Positions 41,538-51,446 of a stretch of DNA of 64,000 bases are shown here, piece after piece. The translations under genes and the position numbers were made by a program. The DNA comes from Bacillota bacterium. Lineage in GTDB: Bacteria; Bacillota; Bacilli; Bacillales; Cytobacillaceae. How positions within the stretch are numbered: position 1 is the stretch's first letter; each line of letters opens with the position of its first letter. The notes under the pieces were generated by a model. It was given only the letters and a program-made list of their open reading frames with translations, was not told where the DNA came from and did no database searches. The stretch lies in NCBI GenBank assembly GCA_030705955.1, contig JAUZPL010000011.1, positions 1 to 64,000 of the forward strand, read 5' to 3'.

Positions 41538-41747
41538 CTACTTTCCAAATATGGATAATATTACGTTCTTGATTGGCATGGCAGGGCTTGGAATTTTCAC
41601 CCCAAATGAAAGTAATGCTATCAATGTAAATGAACAAAGTCCAAGAATCATGGTTAACCAAAGATCACGCCATTGTTTTTGATTATATAAAGGAAAAAAT
41701 TCAAAAATAAATAAAAGAGAGTATGCAATAACAACTAATATAATCAT
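41538..41747 (-). CDS. Small two-TM protein of the ger operon (D-subunit-like)
   Basis: This 69-residue protein has two hydrophobic segments (about 1-20 and 30-50), joined by F-P-L-Y-N-Q-K-Q-W-R-D. Small 2-TM proteins are seen in some ger operons (YfkS in B. subtilis, the D subunits of B. megaterium) and can change receptor activity. It sits between the GerC lipoprotein and GerB, with 1 base between GerC and its start. Confidence 0.72.
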   Translation of the reverse strand: MIILVVIAYSLLFIFEFFPLYNQKQWRDLWLTMILGLCSFTLIALLSFGVKIPSPAMPIKNVILSIFGK

Positions 41748-41748
41748 T

Positions 41749-42906
41749 TTAATCTCCCATTTTTATAGGCTCTGAAAATAAGCCACTGCCTTTTATATTC
41801 ACTTTTGTACTAACATTTACGCTTACATTTTTAAATCTGTCATTCCAGCTACTTGCTACCTTTTTCCAAACCTTAGGGTTATCTTCTCTGAGCTTTGCAC
41901 CAAATCCAAAAATATCCACGCCATATTCGGATTGAACTTTTTTTATACAGTGCTCTATTCGATTTTTTAAATTTTTTGCTTCATTATTACTTAGCTTTTT
42001 TAATACTTTTTCATTTGCATATTTCACATTCCCGACAATTTCATCTATATCCACTCTAGTGTCGACCTTGATATTAAATTTAATCTCATTATTTCTTGAA
42101 ACAACAGGTTCAATTTTTGTTTTATTTTTAAATATCTCCATTGAAATGGGGGCCTTTAAACCATTTGTTTTGTCTCTGTCGATTAATAAACCCCCTTTTA
42201 CTTCATCTTTAACAAAGAGAACTTCTTGCGTTTCTTCACTATTCAAAAAACCAATAAGCTTTGCATTATCAAAAACGGCTGCCCCCATTATTTGAGGCGA
42301 ATACATATTTTTGTTTTTTTTCAAATGAACGGCAGGTACAATATTAACGATCCCTTGGGCTTCTAAATCGTTAATAAACCCCCATAATTCCTTAATGGGT
42401 GCTTTGCTTAAGGATATTTGATTTTTAAGTGTATCTGCTAGTTCAAATGAATTAATATCCTCTAACAAGGCCCTTTGTTCTAATACCTTTTTTGCTGTTT
42501 TCTCCCTGGAAACAAGTAGATTTACGTCAGATCTTGTCTCGGAGTCACGGTTATACCAATCAATCACACTTAACATATTATGCCGAGCAATTTCCTTACT
42601 CACAATGACCACTTTTGTATGACTCCAATACAACTTTTTTCCTGCAAAGGAGATTTGATTTCTCACAGCATCAAAAATGGATTTTCCCTCCATCGTGATA
42701 TATGTCGAGGTTGTCTTAGATTCTCTTCCACCTGAGATTTGGATGACTTCAGTTGTCACGATAAACTGATTATTTTTTCCTTTATCAATGGCAACTCCTG
42801 CTACAACGGCCAATTTTTCAACCTCACGATAATTCCAACAACCAGTAAGGAAAAACATATTTAAAAAAATCATATTGGATAAAATCAAGTATTTTATGGA
42901 TTTCAT
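41749..42906 (-). CDS. GerC-type germinant receptor lipoprotein
   Basis: This 385-residue protein has a lipobox (F-F-L-T-G-C-W) near residue 23, then N-Y-R-E-V-E-K-L-A-V-V-A-G-V-A-I-D-K-G, the start of the Ger(x)C family. The C-terminal domain carries Y-G-V-D-I-F-G-F-G near 345 and a final N-V-S-V-x-V segment. It overlaps GerA by 4 bases. Confidence 0.93.
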   Translation of the reverse strand: MKSIKYLILSNMIFLNMFFLTGCWNYREVEKLAVVAGVAIDKGKNNQFIVTTEVIQISGGRESKTTSTYITMEGKSIFDAVRNQISFAGKKLYWSHTKVVIVSKEIARHNMLSVIDWYNRDSETRSDVNLLVSREKTAKKVLEQRALLEDINSFELADTLKNQISLSKAPIKELWGFINDLEAQGIVNIVPAVHLKKNKNMYSPQIMGAAVFDNAKLIGFLNSEETQEVLFVKDEVKGGLLIDRDKTNGLKAPISMEIFKNKTKIEPVVSRNNEIKFNIKVDTRVDIDEIVGNVKYANEKVLKKLSNNEAKNLKNRIEHCIKKVQSEYGVDIFGFGAKLREDNPKVWKKVASSWNDRFKNVSVNVSTKVNIKGSGLFSEPIKMGD

Positions 42907-44447
42907 CCCATTTTGCTTCCCTTACCTATTTTGGTTGACTGTCTTACCAAATTCCTAACTCCAATTATCTTTGGGCGTAGGGTCATGGACCACCATGGTG
43001 CACGAATCCAAATGTCCTGTCCATTATGATTTTTAAACGAGGTTAACCCTAACATATACGGAACCCCGAAAGAACGGACATTCATTAGATGAATGGTCGC
43101 CATAATCATGCCAAAAATATATCCATATATCCCCATCAGTGACGCCATTATTAGAAAAAAGAGTCTCAAAACAATAACAGAACCAAGGGTAGTAGGACTT
43201 AACAATTTCATTATTCCTGAAAATGCCGTAATAATAATTACGGGTGCACTGACAATTTTAGCTTCAACAATAGCCTGACCAAGAACTAATGTTCCTACAA
43301 TATTTACGGCTTGACCGATTGGAGTAGGCATTCGGGTTGCCGCTTCTCTGATAACATCGAATACCAGAAGCATCAAAAATAGAGATAATGCTGTCGGAAA
43401 GGGAACACCTTGCCGTGATGAAGTAATGCTAAGCAAAAGAGGTGTTGGAAGCATTTCCTGATGATACGTGACAATTGCTAAGTAAATAGCTGGCAATCCT
43501 GTGGCAATAAAAATCCCTACTGAACGTAATAATCTATTAAAGGAAGCAAAAATGAAATTATTATAATAATCTTCACTTGCCTGAAACGCTTCAGCAAGAA
43601 CATATGGAACTGTTAAAACAAATGGACTTCCATCCACTACTATCGCAATTCTTCCCTCCAGTAATTTGGCTGCAATGGCATCAGGTCTTTCACTATATCC
43701 TACTGTTTCATATGGTGAAAAAGGGGCATCTCTAATAAGCTCTTGAATATAACCAGAATCAAGAATGGCATCAATTTTAATAGCATCTAATCGTTTTTCT
43801 AATTCAGCCATTATTTCTTCTAAAGCCAATCCTTCGATGTAACAAATACAAATCTTTGTATGAGTAATTTCGCCAAGCTCTCTAAATTTGAATTTTAAAT
43901 TTTGGTTGTTAATTTTTCGTCGGATTAAAGTTAAATTCGTTATGATAGATTCTGTAAAACCTTCCTTTGGTCCACGAATAACCCTTGCTGAATCTGGTTC
44001 CACAATAGCTCTTGTAGGTCCACCCTTAGAACTAATAAGTAAACATTTATCAAAACCTTGTAATAAAAGAATGGTATCTCCAGTCATTATCGAACTCATC
44101 ATTTCATTTAAATCATTAGAAGCTTTAATTTTATCTGAAACAATAACCTTAAATTCTAATTCTTCTAATAGGTGTTGGATAGATAATCCTTCATTTAGAT
44201 TAGTATTTAAAATGGGCTGTATAACCTTTTCATTTAATTTTTGCGTATCAACCATTCCATCAAAATAAAGAACACAGCACTTTGCTTCAGGAAGATATTT
44301 ATTTTGAAATTTCCTTGCAATAAGAGTTTCATTGTCGTGAAAAATCTTTTGGAAAAATTCAATATTCGCCTCAAGAGATTTTACTAATGAAGAATTTTCT
44401 TGTTCCAAAGATTGGTCATGATCCAGTAAATTTTTTTTGCGAATCAT
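42903..44447 (-). CDS. GerA-type germinant receptor subunit
   Basis: This 514-residue protein has an N-terminal soluble domain (1-290) and about five C-terminal helices (310-470). G-Y-S-E-R-P-D-A-I-A-A-K-L-L-E-G-R-I-A-I near 255-275 and P-F-V-L-T-V-P-Y near 283 match the GerA family. The gene order A-C-small-B is different from the usual A-B-C. The start ATG 44447 has AAAGGTGAG upstream. A SigG promoter is expected but I could not place one. Confidence 0.93.
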   Translation of the reverse strand: MIRKKNLLDHDQSLEQENSSLVKSLEANIEFFQKIFHDNETLIARKFQNKYLPEAKCCVLYFDGMVDTQKLNEKVIQPILNTNLNEGLSIQHLLEELEFKVIVSDKIKASNDLNEMMSSIMTGDTILLLQGFDKCLLISSKGGPTRAIVEPDSARVIRGPKEGFTESIITNLTLIRRKINNQNLKFKFRELGEITHTKICICYIEGLALEEIMAELEKRLDAIKIDAILDSGYIQELIRDAPFSPYETVGYSERPDAIAAKLLEGRIAIVVDGSPFVLTVPYVLAEAFQASEDYYNNFIFASFNRLLRSVGIFIATGLPAIYLAIVTYHQEMLPTPLLLSITSSRQGVPFPTALSLFLMLLVFDVIREAATRMPTPIGQAVNIVGTLVLGQAIVEAKIVSAPVIIITAFSGIMKLLSPTTLGSVIVLRLFFLIMASLMGIYGYIFGMIMATIHLMNVRSFGVPYMLGLTSFKNHNGQDIWIRAPWWSMTLRPKIIGVRNLVRQSTKIGKGSKMG

Positions 44448-44592
44448 TGAAACTCACCTTTCGAATTGCATTATTTACTAGTATTTTCAGTTTACGAAAT
44501 AAATATTTATACTTATTTACACTTTTATTAATGCAGGATGGATAAACCATAATTGGGGAATAATGAAAAAAATACAATTAGGAGTTGTTTTT

Positions 44593-44742
44593 ATGAATGA
44601 TGAACAACAATGGGAAAAAGAAAATATTGATGCATATTCTGTTGATGATGAGTGGGAAAAAATAAAAAATAAAGGAAATTCCATGTCTGAGGATCTTAAA
44701 CCCGAATTTGATTTTTATGGCACTGCCCTAAATGAGCTCTAA
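44593..44742 (+). CDS. Small acidic protein of 49 residues
   Basis: This acidic and polar peptide begins M-N-D-E-Q-Q-W-E-K-E-N-I and ends D-F-Y-G-T-A-L-N-E-L. An AGGAG site nine bases before the ATG and a terminator immediately after the stop support it as a real gene. No family is recognised; it sits divergent from the ger operon, so a sporulation role is possible. Confidence 0.62.
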   Translation: MNDEQQWEKENIDAYSVDDEWEKIKNKGNSMSEDLKPEFDFYGTALNEL

Positions 44743-44751
44743 GTATATAAA

Positions 44752-44788
44752 AAACTCTTTGCTCTAGAATAAGCAAAGAGTTCTTCTT
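44752..44788 (+). terminator. Terminator after the small acidic gene
   Basis: The stem AACTCTTTGCT/AGCAAAGAGTT is followed by CTTCTTATTT. It also faces the convergent exoA. Confidence 0.75.
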
Positions 44789-44795
44789 ATTTCAG

Positions 44796-45551
44796 TTATA
44801 ATTCAATTTCAAGTGAAACAGGACAATGATCACTTCCCATTACAGTTGGGTGTATCTTAGCATCCTGAAGCTTGTCTACCAGTTTTTTTGATGTAATAAA
44901 ATAATCAATCCGCCATCCAATATTTCTTTCACGGATTTTTGCCATATATGACCACCATGTATAGGCCCCTTCTTCTGTTGGATAAAAATGGCGAAACGTA
45001 TCTATAAATCCAGACTCAAGAAAAGTAGTCATTTTCTCTCTTTCTTCTTGGGTAAAACCAGAATTCATCTGATTTGATTTAGGATTTTTCAAGTCAATTT
45101 CCTCATGTGCAACATTTAAATCACCACAAAGGATTACTGGCTTCATCAGGTCCAATTCCAGAAGATAGTCTCGAATCTGATTTTCCCATTCTAAACGGTA
45201 ACTAAGCCTTGCAAGGTCACGTTGAGAATTTGGTGTGTATACATTTACTAAATAAAAGTTTTCATATTCTAAAGTTATAATTCGTCCCTCAGATTCAGTC
45301 TCATTTTCTCCAAGCCCATATTTAACAGAAAGAGGTTCTTTTTTTGTAAAAATAGCTGTACCCGAATACCCCTTTTTTTCAGCGTAATTCCAGTATTGAA
45401 AATAACCTTCTAACTCTAATTCAATTTGCCCCCTTTGCAATTTTGTTTCCTGTACACAGAAGAAATCTGCATCTATTTTTTGAAAGAAATCTAAAAATCC
45501 TTTTTTTACACATGCTCTTAAACCATTTACATTCCATGATACAAATTTCAT
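44796..45551 (-). CDS. exoA: Exodeoxyribonuclease III / AP endonuclease
   Basis: This 251-residue enzyme cuts 5' of abasic sites. Motifs of the Xth family are visible: S-W-N-V-N-G-L-R-A near residue 6, C-V-Q-E-T-K-L near 33 (Glu), Y-T-P-N-S near 106, C-G-D-L-N-V-A near 145 (Asp, Asn) and S-D-H-C-P-V near 242 (Asp, His). The frame runs upstream to 45779, but ATG 45551 with AGGAGAAGG in front gives the family start. Confidence 0.96.
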   Translation of the reverse strand: MKFVSWNVNGLRACVKKGFLDFFQKIDADFFCVQETKLQRGQIELELEGYFQYWNYAEKKGYSGTAIFTKKEPLSVKYGLGENETESEGRIITLEYENFYLVNVYTPNSQRDLARLSYRLEWENQIRDYLLELDLMKPVILCGDLNVAHEEIDLKNPKSNQMNSGFTQEEREKMTTFLESGFIDTFRHFYPTEEGAYTWWSYMAKIRERNIGWRIDYFITSKKLVDKLQDAKIHPTVMGSDHCPVSLEIEL

Positions 45552-45553
45552 TT

Positions 45554-47015
45554 TTAACCTTCTCCTCTTAAAATAAAGCCTAATTTTTGAATTCCAGTTT
45601 CTATATCTTCTATCGCAGCATTTGCAAAGGAAATTTGAAATGCAGTATTTGTTTGCGAATAAATATTGCCAGGATTTAAAAGAATTCCTTTTTCTAATGA
45701 ACGGGAATAGATTTCTCTCATGGACAAATCTGAGAACACTCTGAGCCATATAAAAAATCCCCCCTGTGGAATCCTCCATTGCCCTAAATCACCAATATAC
45801 TCATTTAAGGTTTTAAGCGTAACTTCTCTACGAATCAATAGTTGTTCTCTTATCTGTTCAAGATGCTGTTCGTATAACCCGCTTGAAAGCCACTCATAGG
45901 CAACTTTTTGTGATAAGGAACTTGAACCATAATCTGTTTGCATTTTTAAATCTGCCAGCCTTTCAATCACTGCTTGCGACCCAACAATCCATCCAATTCG
46001 AAGCCCAGGGCTTAAACTTTTAGATAAACTTCCTATATATAAAATATTTCCGTTCTTATCTGCAGCCTTGAGTGGAGATGGCGGAAGGTTATCTAGCCAT
46101 AAATCCCCGTATACATCATCCTCTAATATAGGAAGTTGTTCTTTTTCAACTAGCTGTAAAATTTCCTTTCTCCTCTCCTCTGTCATTAAAATTCCTGTTG
46201 GATTATGAAAATTAGGAATGGTGTAAAGAATCGATCTTTCGCTCTTGTTATTTTTTTCTTTTAATTCTTTAGGAAGAATTCCTTCTTCATCCATTCCTAT
46301 CCCAGAAAGATGCATACCAGCTGCCTGGAATGTAGAAAGAGAATAAAGATAGGATGGTTTCTCCAGAAAAACAGTTGAGCCTTTTTGCAATAGCCGAATT
46401 GAAATCAATTGTAAGGCTTGTAAGGCACCGGAAACAATCAAAATGGAGTACGGTGAAGCAAGAATACCCTTTTGTAATAAATAGTCACTTATAGCTTGCC
46501 TGAGTTTCAAAATTACCTTGCGGCTCCTCATACCCAAAGGGTAAGAGCTCCCTTCCAACCTTTTGAATAATGGTTTGCATTCTATCAAGGGGAAACATTT
46601 CTTTAGATAATTCGCCTTTACTAAGTTGTATGAGTTCAGGATCGGATTCTGCAATATTTATAGATTGAACGGTTGACATACTTGCCTGGTGAACATTTTC
46701 AATCCAATTGGTTTGGAATTCATGCCCCATTAAAGACCAAGTATTGTTTACCACAACTATCCCCATCCCAATTCTTGCTTCTATTAATCCATCAGCTGTT
46801 AATTCTTCTAGCGCTGTAATAACTGTACTTCAATTAACTGAAAACTGTTTTGCTAGTTCACGCTGACTTGATAATTTGCTCCCGATTGGCCATTCACCAT
46901 TTGCAATTTTATTTTTAATCCATTCAATAATTTCTTTATATCTTACTCTCCCCATTTTCAACAAGCTCCGATCAACAATTGGTTGGTTAAATTTTTTCAT
47001 AATGGATGGGTACAT
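45554..47015 (-). pseudogene. Broken MocR/GntR-aminotransferase regulator gene
   Basis: Three pieces in order match one MocR protein. The N-terminal GntR helix-turn-helix (47015-46830, ends Q-F-S-V-N) is followed by a linker and start of the aminotransferase part (to 46485), then the aminotransferase fold with the PLP-lysine region L-S-K-S-L-S-P-G-L-R-I-G-W. Two lesions are seen: an in-frame TGA at 46830-46832 where R (CGA) would be expected, and a 1-base insertion in the run of four A (46509-46512, four T in the coding sense). Repairing both gives about 486 residues. The mutation pair argues against random error. Confidence 0.85.
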
Positions 47016-47090
47016 TGTATCAGCTTAGGATTATCATGAAAAGTAAACAGTCTTGTGTAAAAATTGGTTGGTATTTTGAGGTGAATGATA

Positions 47091-48000
47091 TTGAATTCCT
47101 TTGATTCAAAAAAGGTATTGGCATATGTTCTCATGATTGGTTTTTGGGGGTCTGCCTTTGCGGGAATAAGAATTGGGATAAAAGCTTTTACCCCAGAACA
47201 TCTGTCATTTTTACGTTTAATTGTTAGTTCTATTGCCCTAGCCATTTACGCGATGTTTAAAAAAATATCATTACCTGACTATAAGGATATTCCTATATTT
47301 ATACTATTTGGCTATTTAGGATTTTCCATTTATCAAACCGCTCTTAATATTGGAGAGAAAACAGTTAGTGCCGGTGCATCTAGTTTGTTAGTTTCTATAA
47401 CACCAATTTTTATATCTATTTTTTCATGGCTTTTTTTAAAAGAAAAGCAAGGAAAACAAATGTGGATTGGCAGCTTCATAGGATTATTTGGAGTAGTCCT
47501 GATTTCATTTGGTTCGGAAAAACAATTTTCATTTGGAGTTGGCGCATGGTTTTTTATTAGCAGCATTTTCTGAATCACTTTATTTTGTTTTTCAAGGAAG
47601 TATGTTAAAAAAATATGGTTTTCTTCCTTTTACCACCTATAGTATTTGGGGGGCTACAGTTTGTATGCTTGTCTACTTCCCAGGTTTTCTACATGAAATT
47701 ATTCATGCTTCACTAGAAGCAAATTTAAGTGGTATATACTTAGGTATTTTCCCAACAGTTATAGCTTATCTAGCTTTAGCCTATATTACTTCCAAAACAG
47801 GTGCATCTGAAGCGGCAATTTCATTCTATTTAGTCCCGGCTGCAGCTTTAATGATTTCTTGGGTTTGGCTTAGTGAAAAACCAAGTTTTCTTACCCTTTT
47901 CGGTGGATTATTCACTCTAATCGGGGTTTCTTTTACCCATCTCAAAATTGAAAAAAAAACCCCCCAAAAAAATTTGAAAAAAAATAAAAGAGCTGGATAG
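47091..48000 (+). pseudogene. Frameshifted EamA/DMT family permease gene
   Basis: The first half (47091-47576) and the second half (47570-48000) each encode an EamA domain of five hydrophobic segments. Within a T-run at 47550-47555, removal of one T would join them (G-A-W-F-L-L-A-A-F-S-E-S). The length is 3n+1, consistent with a single inserted base. TTG 47091 follows GAGGTG. The gene is divergent from the broken MocR gene, a common regulator/transporter arrangement. A sequencing error in the homopolymer cannot be ruled out. Confidence 0.82.
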
Positions 48001-48006
48001 CTCTTT
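47987..48006 (-). terminator. Terminator of the deacetylase gene
   Basis: The stem AAAGAGCT/AGCTCTTT is followed by T-rich sequence on the minus strand; it overlaps the end of the EamA frame. Confidence 0.68.
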
Positions 48007-48790
48007 AAGGAAGTATATTTTTTTTCATAAGGTCTTGAGCTAATAGTTCTGAAACTGGAACAATTTTAATGTTCCTGTTTTTAAGCATTTCCATTGATTG
48101 AAATACTCCTGTTGAACAAGCATCACCTTTTATCCCCACATGGCCAATTGCTAATCCTTTTCCTTTAAGTTCTGTTATTTTTGCAAGCCTTTCCATTTGT
48201 CTTCTCACATGTGTGGGTGAAGAAATATCATCTAGAAAAACATCCCGTTTTAAAAGAGGAACCCCAAGTTCAGTTGAAATTTCAGGGAATTTCGAATTTG
48301 GACTAGTACCGCTATCCACAATAAATAAATTTTTTTCTTTCGCAACCTCAACAATAGCTCGAACAATTTCCTCATTTGTAACCGCTAATGACCCCATATG
48401 ATTGTTTAATCCCTTTGCAAAAGGAACGTTTTTAATGGCCTCATATACGATTTCTTTTACTTCTTTAGGTGATAAATCCACAGTTATTGGTTTTGGCCCT
48501 AACCAAGAACGTTTTCCTTTTATAGGTTGCATAGGTAAATGAATCATAACTTCAAATCCATTTTTATGGGCCCATTTAGCATGTTCAGTTGAATGATCGG
48601 TAAAGGGCATGACTGCAGCTGTAATCCTGATATCTCCATCTAAAAATTTTTCTACACCACCTGTACACCCGCCAAAATCATCAATAATAATAGCTGCTTT
48701 TAGCACCTTCGCTTGGGCGAAGGATATTTTAGGCTGCATAAGTAGTGAAAATAAAAAAAGTGGAAATAAAAAACAAATCAATTTTTTCAT
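48005..48790 (-). CDS. Divergent polysaccharide deacetylase family protein
   Basis: This 261-residue secreted protein (signal peptide residues 2-25) is in the DUF610/YibQ family: A-A-I-I-I-D-D-F-G-G near 34, M-I-H-L-P-M-Q-P near 84, N-N-H-M-G-S near 130, I-V-D-S-G-T-S near 163 and I-G-H-V-G-I near 230. These carry the family metal-binding and catalytic Asp and His residues. Action on peptidoglycan or spore-wall glycans is inferred. Confidence 0.88.
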   Translation of the reverse strand: MKKLICFLFPLFLFSLLMQPKISFAQAKVLKAAIIIDDFGGCTGGVEKFLDGDIRITAAVMPFTDHSTEHAKWAHKNGFEVMIHLPMQPIKGKRSWLGPKPITVDLSPKEVKEIVYEAIKNVPFAKGLNNHMGSLAVTNEEIVRAIVEVAKEKNLFIVDSGTSPNSKFPEISTELGVPLLKRDVFLDDISSPTHVRRQMERLAKITELKGKGLAIGHVGIKGDACSTGVFQSMEMLKNRNIKIVPVSELLAQDLMKKNILP

Positions 48791-48861
48791 AATAGCCCCC
48801 TAAAATAAAGTATAATAGTTACTTTCCCCAGGATTGGGTAAAACATTCTATTTTACGGGGT

Positions 48862-48889
48862 AAAAAAAGAGAACTGGAGGCTCTCTTCA
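48862..48889 (-). terminator. Terminator of the cyclophilin gene
   Basis: The stem AAGAGA.../...TCTCTT is followed by seven Ts on the minus strand. Confidence 0.7.
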
Positions 48890-48895
48890 TTCAAC

Positions 48896-49336
48896 TTATT
48901 CTTCATCAAAAACTCTTACTTCTTTCATTTTATCCCCATTTCTCATGTTTCTTGCTGTCTCGAGACCTGAGGTAACTTTACCAAAGACAGTATGAACTCC
49001 ATTAAGATGAGGCTGTGGCTCATGAACAATAAAAAACTGACTAGAGCCTGTATCTTTACCTGCATGAGCCATAGATAAGCTACCTGCCTCATGCTTATGA
49101 GGATTTCCTACAGTTTCACACTTGATAGTCTTACCACTACCACCCATGCCTGTACCAGTTGGGTCTCCTCCTTGACTTACAAATCCTGGTATAACCCTAT
49201 GGAAGATGACTCCATCGTAAAATCCTGAGTTAGCTAATTCCTCAAAGTTTTTTACTGTGTTAGGGGCTTCAGCAGGAAAAAACTCCATCTCAATTTTTTC
49301 ACCATTTTCCATTAATATGTATCCTTTTTTTGTCAT
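48896..49336 (-). CDS. ppiB: Peptidyl-prolyl cis-trans isomerase, cyclophilin type
   Basis: This 146-residue protein has [14 protein letters not shown] near 47-60 (catalytic Arg), S-S-Q-F-F-I near 95 and [12 protein letters not shown] near 110. It accelerates prolyl isomerisation in folding. AAGGAG before ATG 49336 sets the start; the GTG at 49345 is upstream of it. Confidence 0.95.
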   Translation of the reverse strand: MTKKGYILMENGEKIEMEFFPAEAPNTVKNFEELANSGFYDGVIFHRVIPGFVSQGGDPTGTGMGGSGKTIKCETVGNPHKHEAGSLSMAHAGKDTGSSQFFIVHEPQPHLNGVHTVFGKVTSGLETARNMRNGDKMKEVRVFDEE

Positions 49337-49484
49337 TTCGAACACTCCTTATGTTAAAAATCAATATTATCATACACTTTAATTTAAAAAAATTAAAGTC
49401 CTGAACATTTTTCCCATAAAGGTTAAGGTTTCACATTATGCACTCCCCTATTCCATCTGAATATTAATGATGGTATGAGAAGTA

Positions 49485-51401
49485 ATGAAAGGGAGTGTGT
49501 ATGAATTGTTTGCCGATGTAAAGGATGGAATTCAATGGTTAATTCATCAATTCAGAAAAGATCAAAATTCGGATGGTTCGTGGAATTATCCCTTTGAATC
49601 AGGTCTAATTACAGATATTTACACCATTATCTTACTTAGAACATTAGAATTAAAAGATGAGAATTTAGTAAAGGGACTTACAAAAAGGATATTAAATAAG
49701 CAAGACACAACAGGAGCATGGAAGCTTTTTCCTGATGAAACATATGGTAATCTTTCCGCAACTGTAGAAGCCTATTATGCTCTTTTATATTCTGGTTATG
49801 TTACTCCGGATGATAGTAGATTACAAATTGCTAAAGATTTTATAAAAGAAAATGGTGGAATTGAAAAGTGTAATATGTTTACAAAGACTATGCTGGCATT
49901 GACTGGACAATACGAATGGCCAAGTTTTTCTCCACTTCCAGTTGAATTCATTCTGCTTCCTCTTTCTTTCCCAATCAATTTCTATCAAATTTCTGTTTTT
50001 GGCCGTGTAAATATAGCTCCTATAATGATTGTAGCTGATAAAAAATTTTCAATAAAAACAAAAGATAGTCCTGATCTTTCCGATTTATTATCTCAACGGG
50101 ATGACAACAATTGGCTGTTTGATCCTCAAATGCGTTCCTTTTTTTCAACATTAAAAAATAGCATAGAGAACCTAATTGGCTTACCAGAAAAGCTTCACTT
50201 ATTGGCAATTGAGCGTGCTAAAAAGTATATGCTTGAAAGAATTGAAGAGGATGGAACTCTCTATAGTTATTTTAGTTCTACCTTCTTAATGATCTTTGCC
50301 TTACTTTCTTTGGGATATACAAAAAATGATCCTGTAATAATCAAAGCAGTTGATGGTATTTTGTCCATGAAAACAGAAATTAATGGGATTCCCCATATAC
50401 AATATACAACGGCATCAGTTTGGAATACATCATTAATTAGCTTTGCCTTACAGGAAGCTGGAATTTCGATTAATGATCCTATGGTGGCAAAAGCAAATCA
50501 GTATTTATTAAAAAAGCAGCATAATAAATTTGGAGATTGGGTCCTCCACAATCCAAAAAGTAAGCCTGGAGGATGGGGATTTTCAAATATCAATACAATG
50601 AATCCTGATATTGATGATACGACCGCTTCATTAAGGTCTCTTGCAAGGGGAGTAAATAAATACGACATTTACCAAAAAGCCTGGAATCGAGGGATGACCT
50701 GGCTATTATCAATGCAGAATGATGATGGTGGCTGGGGAAGTTTTGAAAAAAATGTTGGAAATCAACTTCTAAGCTTTTTTCCAATTGAAAAGGCGGAGTT
50801 TTTGCTAACGGACCCTTCTACTACAGATTTAACAGGAAGAACACTTGAATTTTTAGGCCATTATACAACTGTTTCTAAAAATCATGAATCTATTAAACAG
50901 GGAGTTAAATGGTTAATTAAAAATCAGGAAGCTGATGGATCATGGTATGGAAGATGGGGAATCTGTTACCTTTATGGAACTTGGGGAGCAGTAACTGGAC
51001 TAATTGCTGCTGGAATCTCCTCTTACCATCCATCTATTCAAAAGGCAGTTACATGGCTTACTAAAATTCAACATTCAGACGGTGGCTGGGGTGAGTCATG
51101 CTATAGTGATATTCAAAAGAAATATGCACCACTTGGTGAGAGTACATTAACACAAACTGCATGGGCACTTGATGCTCTTATTGCTGCTTCCACAAAACCA
51201 ACAAATACTATTCAAAAAGGCATCGCTTTTCTTCTTCATCATCTAGAAACCGATGATTGGACAACAGATTATCCAAAAGGGCAAGGCTTAGCAGGTGGTT
51301 TCTATATTCATTACCATTGCTATCGCTATCTTTTTCCATTACTGACACTTGTACACTATCAAGAAAAATTCGGGGGGTTGATTGAAAAAGCATCACTATG
51401 A
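49485..51401 (+). CDS. Squalene-hopene / sesquarterpene cyclase family protein
   Basis: This 638-residue terpenoid cyclase has the D-x-D-D catalytic motif as D-I-D-D-T near residue 376, with repeats of the QW type (Q-N-D-D-G-G-W-G, Q-H-S-D-G-G-W-G, Q-E-A-D-G-S-W). The length and Bacillaceae setting match SqhC of B. subtilis, which makes sporulenes (tetraprenyl-beta-curcumene cyclase). Hopanoid or sporulene synthesis is therefore likely, giving oxidative protection to spores. The start ATG has a weak GAGAAG site. The stop codon lies inside a terminator hairpin. Confidence 0.87.
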   Translation: MKGSVYELFADVKDGIQWLIHQFRKDQNSDGSWNYPFESGLITDIYTIILLRTLELKDENLVKGLTKRILNKQDTTGAWKLFPDETYGNLSATVEAYYALLYSGYVTPDDSRLQIAKDFIKENGGIEKCNMFTKTMLALTGQYEWPSFSPLPVEFILLPLSFPINFYQISVFGRVNIAPIMIVADKKFSIKTKDSPDLSDLLSQRDDNNWLFDPQMRSFFSTLKNSIENLIGLPEKLHLLAIERAKKYMLERIEEDGTLYSYFSSTFLMIFALLSLGYTKNDPVIIKAVDGILSMKTEINGIPHIQYTTASVWNTSLISFALQEAGISINDPMVAKANQYLLKKQHNKFGDWVLHNPKSKPGGWGFSNINTMNPDIDDTTASLRSLARGVNKYDIYQKAWNRGMTWLLSMQNDDGGWGSFEKNVGNQLLSFFPIEKAEFLLTDPSTTDLTGRTLEFLGHYTTVSKNHESIKQGVKWLIKNQEADGSWYGRWGICYLYGTWGAVTGLIAAGISSYHPSIQKAVTWLTKIQHSDGGWGESCYSDIQKKYAPLGESTLTQTAWALDALIAASTKPTNTIQKGIAFLLHHLETDDWTTDYPKGQGLAGGFYIHYHCYRYLFPLLTLVHYQEKFGGLIEKASL

Positions 51402-51411
51402 TGCTTTTTTT
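51386..51411. terminator. Terminator overlapping the cyclase stop codon
   Basis: The stem AAAGCATCA/TGATGCTTT encloses the TGA of the cyclase gene and is followed by seven Ts. Confidence 0.85.
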
Positions 51412-51446
51412 ATTTAGTTAGTTCAGCAATCCCTTAAATGAATACA

